Positions 47,034-57,100 of a stretch of DNA of 64,000 nt are shown piece by piece (the stretch's first letter is position 1; each line of letters begins with the position of its first letter). The position numbers and the translations under genes are program-made. Source of the stretch: Symmetrospora coprosmae. Its lineage: Eukaryota > Basidiomycota > Cystobasidiomycetes > Symmetrosporaceae. The notes under the pieces were generated by a model that did not search any database, had not been told where the DNA came from, and worked only from the letters and a program-made list of their open reading frames with translations. Location of the stretch: NCBI GenBank assembly GCA_008802785.1, contig VUYT01000020.1, forward strand, positions 62,001-126,000, given 5' to 3'.

Positions 47034-48374
47034 TCACTCGTCCCTGTACATCCAGTCAAGTAGAGGTCGCTGACTGTAGCTTCCCGCTCGCTTCTTCGTC
47101 CGCGAGCGCCCTCGTGTTTCGTAGTCATCGGCCTCGTCCGCCGCAGCGCGGTCTTTTGCTGCGTCTGCCAACCGCTTCCTCTGCTCCTCAGCCAAACGAC
47201 GGCTGATGTAGTTGGCCTCTGCTCGGCCGAGCTCGTACGCCGCGGCCTCGACGCTGCGCGTGCCCTCATCTGCCAGATCGAGTTTCGAGATGGCATTCGC
47301 AATCTGCAAGCTTCTTAGGGGCGAGCGGCAAACAGGCGGTGAGAGAGTATTGTGTCGAGGTTGATTTTGGACGAAAGAGGGTGGCGATGGCTGGCCTTTG
47401 GGGCCGTTGATAGACTTCCCTCGCTTCTTCGGGCTTCCTGCATTTGGCGTCCTCCCCGTGGGAAGGGTAGCCGAGCGGGCAGACCCTTTGCGTCTCTCTT
47501 GGGCGTGCGATTCGGCGGCAGCCTTGCTTGGACTGATTGACGTCGGCACCTCTTCGATGTGGGTAATCTCCAGCCCCAAGCTGTTGTTGGCGACGAGAGG
47601 CGCCACACGGGGGCATAGCGGATCCGCTGGCACATGGTCGCTGCGAGCAGCAAGCGGCGGCCAGACGTGGCTGTTGGCAGTGCTGTTGTTCGGCGAGGAT
47701 GTGTTGGCGGTAGCCCGGCCGACCGAAATGTCGAATGAACGCTTTGGGGCACTCCGCCGTTCGGGAAGGTGCATGAAGGGCGAGCGGTGGAGATACGGTG
47801 ATGGTGCAAGCTTTGATAGCGTGCTCGGGTTCAACGTGGTCCGAGCCGGTGAGGCCATCGTCGCAGCCTTGCGCCTGTCGAGCCGAGCGCTGGTGCCGAT
47901 GGTGCCGTAGTACCCGCCATACGTAGACACTGAGGGTGGTGGTGGGAGGAGCTCCATGTCGCCCAGTCCATCGTCGTCGTCGTTGTTCGCGTCGTCGCCG
48001 TCGTACATCGCGCGATAGGGCGCGTCGGCTGCCAGCAATGGAGTTGGCAGCGTGGCGCGGCGATGGAGAGGAGGGGGTGTGAGGACCATGACGGAGGAGG
48101 GTGTTGACGCTGACTCTGGGATGGTAGGGTGCCCTGAGCCGTCGGTAAGGCCCGAGTCGAGCGTGGAGAGAGGTGATCGTGGTGAGAAGTTGCGACGGGT
48201 TGTAAATTTGGGGTAACACTCGCGGTAAAGGGCGTCGTGCTCGTCGTCGAGGGATGGCTTTGGGTCGATGGGTGCGACCGGGAGAGCACGGCTATCCTCT
48301 CCTACAACGGACATTGGCGATCCCTCGACATCGCTTCGTGGAGCAAAGGCGTGCAGGGTGGAGACGGATGACAT
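47034..48374 (-). CDS. Hypothetical protein with a charged C-terminal helix
   Basis: Unrecognised intronless protein of 446 residues. The first 120 residues contain HDALYRECYPKFTTRRNFSP, which looks conserved, and an acidic tract (DGDDANNDDDDGLGDMELL). The middle is Pro/Ser-rich with basic clusters (SPKKRGKSINGPKGQPSPP). The C-terminus has a likely coiled or helical segment (LGRAEANYISRRLAEEQRKR) and ends RPLLDWMYRDE. This layout of disordered body plus helix suggests a regulatory protein, but there is no family match. Its upstream region is a long interval without recognised genes. Confidence 0.7.
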   Translation of the reverse strand: MSSVSTLHAFAPRSDVEGSPMSVVGEDSRALPVAPIDPKPSLDDEHDALYRECYPKFTTRRNFSPRSPLSTLDSGLTDGSGHPTIPESASTPSSVMVLTPPPLHRRATLPTPLLAADAPYRAMYDGDDANNDDDDGLGDMELLPPPPSVSTYGGYYGTIGTSARLDRRKAATMASPARTTLNPSTLSKLAPSPYLHRSPFMHLPERRSAPKRSFDISVGRATANTSSPNNSTANSHVWPPLAARSDHVPADPLCPRVAPLVANNSLGLEITHIEEVPTSISPSKAAAESHAQERRKGSARSATLPTGRTPNAGSPKKRGKSINGPKGQPSPPSFVQNQPRHNTLSPPVCRSPLRSLQIANAISKLDLADEGTRSVEAAAYELGRAEANYISRRLAEEQRKRLADAAKDRAAADEADDYETRGRSRTKKRAGSYSQRPLLDWMYRDE

Positions 48375-50971
48375 GATCCTGTCGGACAGAGGGTGGGTTG
48401 CGACTGACCGAGTATCCTTGGCGCTGACCAGAGGGATGTCGTTTGTCTACCGAGATGACGAGGATAGAGACGAAGGTGTTGTAGATAAGGGCAAGCCGAT
48501 GCCAAACGGATGCAAGAAGGGTTGGGCCTTTGGACCCTGTGCGTTGCGTTCGTTCTCGTCGTCCCTGCGAGGGAGGTTACCGTGTGGGCGCGTCACCGAT
48601 GCCGCAGCTGCTTCTCCGGGTGCGGGACCCCGCTCTTCCTTCCCCTTTACCCCGCTGCGTGCACAATGATGGCAGCACCTCCGCTTTGGCCCCGTTGTCC
48701 TTCTGCCTGCCTGCCTGCCTGCGTGCGTGCGCGTGCGCAGACAACGGTCGTGCTCCGGAGTTCTAGCGGCCGTCTATCCCGTCCGTCGCGAGCGTCGTCC
48801 CCTTGGGCACGGGTCGTTCAGGCTGCGCGCGCTGGCTGCTGCAACAACAGCGACGGCCAAGGCTGTGATGTACAGTACGCGTTGGCGTCCCGACGCCAGG
48901 AGCGAGCTCGAGTGCTCCGCTTCCGTTTCGCTGTGCGCAGTAGACAGCGGGCTGGTGCACGATCGCTGCAAGCGGACGAACTCCTTGTACGATGTGCGAA
49001 GGCGATGGGTAGATAGAAATCGCGCCAGGAAGCAGCGAGGCTTCGTGGACAAACGAGGGCGTGTGACGAGCAGCAAAGCAAAGGTAACGAAAAGCAAGAG
49101 CTCGGCCGGAGATGAGAGGGAGTGCTACCTCCTGCCTGCCAGGGGTTGGGCACCCCTCCTGGTCGGCAGCAACCGAAATCCCTCCTTGTCGGGGGGTTCC
49201 CTCCGGTGCCCTCCTCCTCGCTCGGCGCCCACCGCCTGGCACCTGGGGTTGCCCCAATCTGGCCCCACGCACCCCGCTGACAATTAATTTTACGGCATCA
49301 ACTCCCCACCAGCGGAGAAGCAACAGGAAGGGGCAACAGGATGGGAAAGGATCGCAGCTTTTCGCATGACGTCCTTCTCTGATACTACACCGGCGCTCGC
49401 TTGGTCGACAACACTGAGCAGCTTTGTGCTTTGCTTCGACGGACTCTGGAATTGCCACTGCGGGACCGTGGGTGGGAGAGGTAGGCTTACCGGGCTACTG
49501 GCAGTGTCACTATCGCTTGCAGTGTACAAGGTGCTTCGCGAAGCACTGTGTGGAATGTACAAGGTAGGTCTGCAGCGAAAACGAATGGGTGTGGCTCGAT
49601 GGCGAAACGAAGGGAGAAGAAAGATAAGCGACTCGGATACATGGCAGGACTCGTTTTCAGGCTCCTAACCCTGACTCTGTACGCGTGTAAATCCTCCGGC
49701 ATGAAGCGGCATCTCGCTCCGTGAGGATACAGGGTCGAGACGATCTGTCGGGTCGAGACCCTCGAGCTTTCGGGCCCCGGCGCTCCGCCTGCAACAGGCG
49801 AGAGCGTGGTCTCCTGGGCAAACCCCGAAGCTCTCCGGCAAGACAGGAAAGGCGGAGACAGGCACATTGAGTGACGGGTGAAGTGTCTGGGCTGCCCTAC
49901 GTCGGCTCTCAGACGTGGCGATCCGTGGCGTTGCGCATTGTCTGGGCATTTGCCCAAGCACGATAGCTATGCCGGACAGTATCAAGTACGTATGAGACAG
50001 TCCGGACCTATTGTAAGCGTCTGCGCTCGAGAGACGACAGCCGTGCGTTTCAGGATCTGTACTCGTACAGCGGTACAGCGTGGCATGCACGGACGCTCAA
50101 GCGGCTCTCCAATCCGCGAGTCTTCCTGACCGCAGGCTTCAGGGATACTTCGTCAGGTCTGGCACAATGTATGCTCTAACGCACCTCTCGGTCGACTGTC
50201 CCGCATCTGCAGCGCTGTCTTTAGCGCTATGCATCTGTGTCAGCTCGTCAATGTTCGCACCCTGCCAGCTGGCCCGAACGGCAGAGGACAAAGGCATGAT
50301 CCTTGGGCAAGTCAGCTGCGAAGATGTAAGAGTGGTTACAGATCCGAGGTTGGTTGCGCTTTCTCGGCAGACGATTCGAGAATGGAATTGCGAAGCGACT
50401 GCTGATGGGCGGCCGGCACTCGTGGGCTCACAGCGCCCCGATGCTTCGGCCGGGCCACACTGACTGTGCCTGCGGACTGCGCAGCCATTCGAAGGAGAGG
50501 ATGGTCCGTACAGCTTAGCGCACACCTTGATGAAGGCTGGCACTGATTCGGCAGAGTCGGCTCGCAGGCTGGCCAATGCTGAGTCTACCGGACGATGCTT
50601 GAACGCCAGAGCCAGGCTGCAAGAGCATCTTGTATCTGTCGGACGCATTGCCCCGGGCAATTGTGCCCGTGCGAGTAGATGGACGTCGCCGGTCATGCCG
50701 TCCGCTGTCTCGCCTTCTCGCAGGCGGTATCACATCTGCTTGACGCGCATTGGTGGCGTCGACAGGTCTCGTCAACACGGGTCGGAAGGTCGCAATCGCT
50801 TAGGCTGCAGATCCCCTTGTCTATCGCTGTTGACCGTCACAAGCTGAGGTGCACGGACGTCTTCGAGTGTTTTGTTTGACGTCGACGTCCGTGCGGTGCT
50901 CTGCCAAGCCGTCGTACAGCTTGCCTGGCGGGCCTCCATCAACTTCGTAGTGACACAACCGCCCCACGAGC
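48375..50971. other. 2.6-kb interval with no recognisable gene
   Basis: The longest stretch without a supported gene in the window. Several open frames cross it, notably on the minus strand at 48763-49458, 49665-50090 (141 codons) and 50139-50696 (185 codons), but none shows a domain, signal peptide or membrane span that I recognise. It must contain the promoter of the minus-strand gene at 48374 and that of the PAP2 gene at 50972. It could hold long leaders, a non-coding transcript or lineage-specific genes with unseen introns. Dinucleotide texture near 49060-49330 (AAAGCAAAGG, AATTAATTTT) is less GC-rich than coding DNA. Confidence 0.5.
48703..48740 (+). repeat. TGCC/TGCG microsatellite
   Basis: A simple tetranucleotide tract: CTGC CTGC units pass into GTGC GTGC and end in GCGTGCGCAG. 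It lies about 330 bp upstream of the start of the minus-strand gene at 48374. Confidence 0.75.
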
Positions 50972-52752
50972 ATGTCCTCGTCCTCCTCCCGCCCTTACAC
51001 CCCGAATCAGAACACTCATCCAGCCTACGATCGCCATAGCCGATCCTCCTCTGACAGAGAGGCCACTCCCTACCGCCCGTCCCCACTGGCGAGCACCTTT
51101 AGGCGCCAGGGCAGCATCCGTCTAAGGGACGACCCGGCAGCATCAGCAGCAGCAGGAGGAGCAGCGGGCTCGGGCGCGGGCACTGGGCTGAACACCGAGG
51201 ACGACGAAGACGACGAAGCCTGGTTGACGAAACCCTGGGCCCACTTCAGCTACAGCGAGATTGCCGCGCGCAGCTGGCGAGAGATGGTCTTCTTCCCAGA
51301 GTATCTCTATCCTCAGGCCAACAGGAAGCCTGTGTCGGCAGCGAGGAGGAGGCGGCTGCTGTTCAGCTATGCGCCAGGTGGGTCCGCCTCTCTCCGCGGG
51401 GCGTCCAGCGTGCTGGCTTGTCCGGATGCCAGCTCGCCCCGTCACGCGGGCACTGGAAACTGACACCGCTTGCCGTTGCATCGGCCCCACACGCATCACA
51501 GACTGGGTGATCACGATAGTACTCTGGATTGCATGCTACCTCCTTGAGAAGATCGACGGCTTCAGGCGCGAGTTCAGCATCACCGACACGTCGCTGCAGC
51601 ACACATTCGCAGTGCACGAGCGCATCCCAGTGTGGTCTCTCGGCCTCATGTGCCTCTTCCCGCTCATCTTCTACATTGCCATTGGATGGGGCATCATGCG
51701 CTCGTACTGGGACGTGCACAATGCCGTCCTCAGCGAGGTGCTGGCAATCGCCCTCACCATCAGCGTCACTACCATTGTCAAGGTTGCTGTCGGGCGGCCG
51801 CGTCCAGTGGGTCTAGACACTCGCGCGACACGTCCGCTCGCTGGCACCACGACTCTGACTGCCTCTGCTGTTCTCTTCCCATTGTAGGACATCCTCGACA
51901 GATGCCAGCCTATCGAGGGCGCCGCGAATGCGATCCCATACGGTCTCGTAACTTCCGCAATCTGCACGACCGACAACTTGTCGCGGCTAAAAGAAGGCTT
52001 CAGGTCGTTCCCCAGTGGGCACGCGTCGAGTACGTCTTGATCTCCTGTGCGCATGCAAGCCACGCTGACTTTCGCACACTCTCCTCCAGCTGCATGGGCG
52101 GGTCTCGGTGTTGTGAGTTGTCAGCCCCGCGAGCGCGATAACAGCGAGTAACGTCCCCTGACACGTCGATACCTCCCGCAGTTTGGTTTCTACCTCGCTG
52201 GCAAGATGCATCTGTTTGACCAGAGAGGCCATACCATCAAGGCTTGGGTGACTTTGGTACCGTTCACTGCTGCCGCCCTTGTCTCGCTCAGCCGAGTCAT
52301 GGACTACCGTCACCACCCTACCGAGTGCGTGCAGGTTCTGCCCCGAGTTTGTCTAGCTGCAGCCGTGCTGACCTTGCCTTTTTTGCAGCATCATCGCTGG
52401 TTCCCTTCTGGGTCTCTTCTTCGCCTGGGGCTCGTACCGCCTCTACTACCCGCCTCTATCGCACGAGATGGCGCACAAGCCATACTCCCCGCGCATTCCG
52501 GAGAGCGAAGACGCCCCTGAAGCCCGTCGAAGCAACTACGGTGTGGATGAGTACGATAGGGCGGCGCGGAACAGCGACGAAGGTCCAGAGGGCACGCTCA
52601 GGCGGCCTCAGGACGGAGTCGGCTCTGGTCCCATTGGCGGGATCCCGCTGCGCACGACGAGCAGCAGTGGCAGCAGCAGTCCGGGAAAGCACGGAAGCGG
52701 CGGCGGCGGCGGCGGATATGCGGACCTGGAGGCAGGCGTTCGGAGATCATAG
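50972..52752 (+). CDS. PAP2-family lipid phosphate phosphatase
   Basis: Integral membrane phosphatase acting on phosphatidate, diacylglycerol pyrophosphate or related lipid phosphates (DPP1/LPP1 group). Six exons (50972-51377, 51502-51806, 51888-52029, 52090-52112, 52182-52324, 52389-52752) give 460 residues. The three PAP2 motifs are complete: KVAVGRPRPD, then FPSGHAST, and SRVMDYRHHPTD (Ser-Arg-x5-His-x3-Asp). Membrane spans include ITIVLWIACYLLE, LGLMCLFPLIFYIAIGWGI and IIAGSLLGLFFAWGS. Both tails are low complexity: the first 95 residues Ser/Ala/Gly-rich with an acidic patch, the last 100 Ser/Gly-rich. Exon 4 is only 23 nt and codes the segment after the SGH motif (TAWAGLGV); skipping it would break the frame. 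Confidence 0.93.
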
Positions 52753-52984
52753 CACACACGCAAAGCATGTTTGATATATCTTTCTCGATGATGTCCAGTC
52801 AGTTCTGCAAGCCTTTGACTCGCGATGACTCAGCGATGGCGATCCCGCACCAATTTGTAGCTGAAGCGTGCGACGCCACCGACCTCCGTCTCTTTCGCTT
52901 TCGCACCCCCAGAGGAAGAAGCTAGATTCGGCTGAGCCGTACAGACAGGCACCCACACACCACACTCACTATTCGCCTGATTGG

Positions 52985-55900
52985 ATGGAGGCAGCTGTCG
53001 CGTCAGTCACAGCCGACTTCAGCGCTGCGAGCGTTGGGCAACCGCGACGAGGAGGTGGCGCACGAGCAGGAGGAGGAGGAGCAGGAGCAGCTGGTCCCGG
53101 CAGAGGACGCGGAGGGAGGGGACGAGGCGGCGGAAATAGAGGATCCCATCGAGGAAATGGGTCGGACGCGCCGCATCTCAATGGCGGCTCGTCTTCAGGA
53201 GGAGCTGGAGCAGGTGGCGGTGGTGCAGGCGGCGGAGGCAGACATCGAGCTCGCCAGCAGCAGCAGCAAAGGAATGGCGATGGGGCAGTGCTCGACCTGC
53301 CTGCACCTGCCACCCAGATCACTCGTCCACGTCGCGCACCGACTGCGTACCGCTCGCAGCTCTCTTCGGCTGCTCCAGGCACAGGAGGGGACGCTTCTGC
53401 AACAGCCTCGACGTCGGCGTCATCGAGCAAGATCCCCGTTCCGACGGCGGAAGAGCTCGAGCAGCTCTCCTATCGGGAGCGCCTGACTGTACAGCTCAAC
53501 ACGAACAGCATCGACTGCCCAATTTGCATCAACTCGGTGAACCGTAAGCAGCCGATAGCGTCCTGCCGCACCTGCTCGGCGCCGTACCACCTCAAGTGCC
53601 TGAAGGACTGGGCAGAGCGTTCCATCGCGGCAGTCAAGGAGAAAGCTGCGCTGCAGCAGCAAGGTGTGCAGCTCAGAGCCAACTGGAGGTGCCCTTCGTG
53701 CCAGACGCAATACCCCGAAGCCGAGCAACCGAGAACATACTGGTGCTTCTGCGGGAGGACCAAGGATCCCAGACCAAGCAATCTAGGCAATGCGCATTCG
53801 TGCGAGAAGCCGTGTCGACGGGAAAGACCAGAAGGTTGCACACACTCGTGGGCCGCTTTTGTGACCGGATCGGCTACGACTTTCGTGTCTAGTGAAGCTG
53901 ACACCGCATGAGTCTGTTGCACAGATGCCCACTGCCATGCCACCCTGCCCATTGCGACCCATGCAATGTCATGCTGCGCCTCCAGTGCCATTGTGGCAAG
54001 GAGGATAAGACCATCAAGTGCGGTACGCTGCATCCGCAGATGGGCGTGACATCACAGGTCATCGATGTGAACGACTACCTCAGCTGCAGACAGGCCTGCG
54101 ACAAGCTGCTCGGCTGCGGACTGCATCGTTGCGAGAAGGAATGCCACTCTGGCGACTGTGGTGATTGCGAATTGATACGAGAAAAGACCTGCTACTGTGG
54201 GCAAGAGCAAAAGGAGGAGGTATGCGGCACGGCCTCACAAGCAGAGCTCCGGCATACCTGCTTCGCCGAGGAAAGCGAGAAGAGTTGGACAGGAGAATGG
54301 TCCTGCAGACAGCCATCAACCTGGAAGTTTGACTGTGGTATTCATGAGGAGGCCAGCACAGAGCGCAAGATTTGCCATCCTCACGCTGGGCCATCGAGGC
54401 TCCCGTGCCCCCGCGCGCCCTCAGTTGTGTCAACCTGCGCATGCGGTCAGATGCCCCTGCAGGCACTGGCGAACCCGCCGAGAAATAAGTGCACCGATGC
54501 GATACCGTCGTGCGGCAAGATCTGCAACAAGAAGCTCAAGACGTGCGAGCATAGTTGCCCTGCCCTGTGTCACGAGGGACAGTGCCAACGCTGCGAGGAG
54601 ACGGTCACCTTAGTCTGCCGATGTGGCAACGAGAAGAAGACTATGAAGTGTCACCAGCTGCAAGAGGAAGGCGAGGAGGAGTTGCGATGCGAGAGAATCT
54701 GCAGGGCTTTGAGAGCGTGTGGGCGGCATGAGTGCGGACGGAAGGTGAGCTGCCGCGTCTATGCTGGCCAAGGGAGTTATCGCAGGTCTGATGCTGTATT
54801 GTCCCGCAGTGCTGTCCTCTTGCCTATCAAGAGGCTAACAAGAAGCAAAGGCGTCGGCCGCTCCATGAGGAAGACGAAGACCCGCTCGGACTTCACGTGT
54901 GTGACCGCATCTGTGGACGCAAGCTCAATTGCGGTCAGCATACCTGCTCGCAGCCAGATCACCGAGGGCCTTGCCCGCCGTGCCTCCGATCGTCCTTCGA
55001 CGAGATCTCCTGTCATTGCGGCGCAACCGTCCTCATTCCCCCAGTGCCCTGCTCCACACGTATCGTCTGCAATCAGCTCTGTGCTCGCCCAGGTCCGCCC
55101 TGTGGTCATGCAAAGGCGCCGCACGCCTGCCACGAGGATGACGTCGCTTGCCCTCCGTGTCCTTTCCTGACCGAGCGCTCTTGCGCATGCGGCAAGACTT
55201 CGGTGAAGAACGTTCGCTGTAGTCAGGCAAATGTCAGCTGTGGCCAGGTCTGCGGGACCCTGCTGGGATGCGGCTTCCACCGATGCAGGAAGGCGTGCCA
55301 TCCACCTGGAGAGTGCGAAGCCTGCTCGCAGGTCTGTGGCAAGCCTCGAGCTTTCTGCGGGCATCCAGATCAAGCCAAATGGTACGCTATTGTCCTTGTC
55401 TTCAATTTTCCTTATTGTCGCTGACGTCAATGTTGCCCGCCTTCGCTTCCTCCCTACAGCCATGCGCCCTCGAAATGCTCGACGGAAGAGCCGTGTCCGG
55501 AGCTGGTCGAAGCGGTGTGCCAATGCGGCAATATCAAGCAGAGGACGCGCTGCGGAGCGTGCAATGCGCAGCCAGAGAGCAAGGGTGGTAAGAGGCTAGC
55601 ATGCGCACCTACGTGTGCTGCTGCCCAGCGTACTGCCGCCCTAGCGGAAGCGTTCGGCATGGCGAAAGACCGCGTCTCCGTCTTCCAGCAAGCGAGCTGG
55701 CTGCCAGAGACTCTGACCTTCTTTGCGGAGAACTCGGTCTGGTGCCGAAATATCGAAGCCATCTTCCTCGACTTCATGAAGACGACTCACCGGGCGACAC
55801 ATCTCTTCAACGCTATGAAGTACCCGCAGCGCAAGTTCGTCCACGAGATGGCGGAAAAGTTCAAGCTGCGCAGCGAGAGCCTGGATGAGGAGCCTTTCAG

Positions 55901-56749
55901 AAGTGTCCTCATCGCTCGGAAGGCGGATTCGGCTACCCCGAAGCCTCTGCTCTCGGAGGCGTGGCTACAGCAGTACAAGCTCGCGCATCCGGCGGTCAGC
56001 AGCCAGCCAAAGAAGACCCTCGCAACGCCGTCAGCAGCAGCACCAGCGCCAGCTGCTCCAGTTCAAAGGCCAAAGCAGGAGCTGAACTGCCTCTACCTCG
56101 AGTCTTGCTTTGGGTACGACGAGCAAACATTGAAGGAAGCTATAGCGCCCAGCATGCAAAGCATGCCGTTCTCGGTCCGCTGGCTGGTGAGTTCTTGCGC
56201 AACGCCTGTGCGAAAGGTCCTCCGCTGACGTACCGTCTCACATCGCTCTCGTAGACCGACGAGGATGTCATCTGCGTACCTAAAAGCAGCCTCAGCGCTC
56301 CTGAGCTGACACTCAAGATGCGCCTCGTCCGAACCGCCCTGCGAAACTCACTCCTTTCTTGCAGAGCTGTGGACGCTGCTTACTTCGACAGCGGGACGGA
56401 CAGCGTCACGCACCGCGAAAAGCAGTGGACGACGGTGACTCCATCAGCCTCGACGTCGGCCACACCATCGGGATACAACACTCCCAACGCCTGGCAGCCT
56501 GCGACCAGCGCCAATAACAGGCCGGTACACCAGAATGCCTTTGCAGGACTCACGGCGCCGCTCACCAGGAGGGAAGCGAGCCGAGAGGCGTCCAGACCGG
56601 CATCGCCAGCCCTGTCAAGTCGCTCGGCAGGATCCGCCGGCAGGGGATCCGAGATAGTCTCGAACGGTCTCAATCGCGCACCTTCGCATGTTGTCGTCAC
56701 TGGAGAGAGGGACACTGAGGTAGCAGAGAATTGGGAAGATGAAGTGTAG
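52985..56749 (+). CDS. FAP1: NF-X1-type zinc-finger protein, FAP1-like
   Basis: Putative RING-type ubiquitin ligase and RNA- or DNA-binding regulator of the NFX1/FAP1 family. Five exons (52985-53847, 53925-54744, 54810-55381, 55460-56186, 56255-56749) give 1158 residues. The head is Gly/Arg-rich (GRGRGGRGRGGGNRG), an RGG-like region. A RING/PHD-type module follows (CPICINSVNRKQPIASC, then CLKDWAERS and WRCPSCQTQYP). A long series of NF-X1 fingers comes next (CGLHRCEKECHSGDCGDC, CEHSCPALCHEGQCQRC, CGQHTCSQPDHRGPCPPC, CGFHRCRKACHPPGECEAC). Near residues 840-950 an R3H-like region precedes a Ser-rich tail (FAENSVWCRNIEAIF, then RKFVHEMAEKF). In yeast Fap1 binds FKBP12. Identification is firm; the start ATG is the first one in frame after the PAP2 gene. 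Confidence 0.93.
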
Positions 56750-57100
56750 AGGGAGCATGTTGGGCGATGCCCTCCCACAGCCAGTCCAGTGGCTTTTCTT
56801 CGTTGTCGAGCAGGAGTTGTATACGGAAGGGCGCAGGAGCACGGAGGACGCGTTGTCCCGCGTGTCTTCGATGTCTCAGTCTGTTTTCTCTGGAGCCTGT
56901 TTTTCATGGTCTCTGGTGCCTCTTCATATGTCGAGCTCAATTGGTCCTCGCGCCGAATGCAGACGTCTCCGCTCGGCGTCCCCTCATAGCCGGAGCTTTC
57001 GCCACCAAGAGCTGGAGTTCCAAGCTCCGAGCTTCATGTCTCTTCTACACCGCAGACACCCGCCGCGGCTGTCTAACACCTACTCGCACTTCCCTCTATC
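56750..57100. promoter_or_regulatory. Intergenic region upstream of the Baeyer-Villiger monooxygenase
   Basis: This 351-bp interval lies between two plus-strand genes. It should hold the FAP1 3' UTR and the monooxygenase promoter. No clear element was recognised. Confidence 0.45.

Noticed and set aside
49700-49800. Short inverted repeats around GGGTCGAGACCC
   Set aside because: The stems are only about five bases and no tRNA-like or other RNA fold could be built around them.
53034-53486. Glu-rich 150-codon plus-strand frame
   Set aside because: It is the shifted reading of the Gly/Arg-rich head of the FAP1-type protein; GGA/CGA-rich codons read as GAG/GAA in the next frame.
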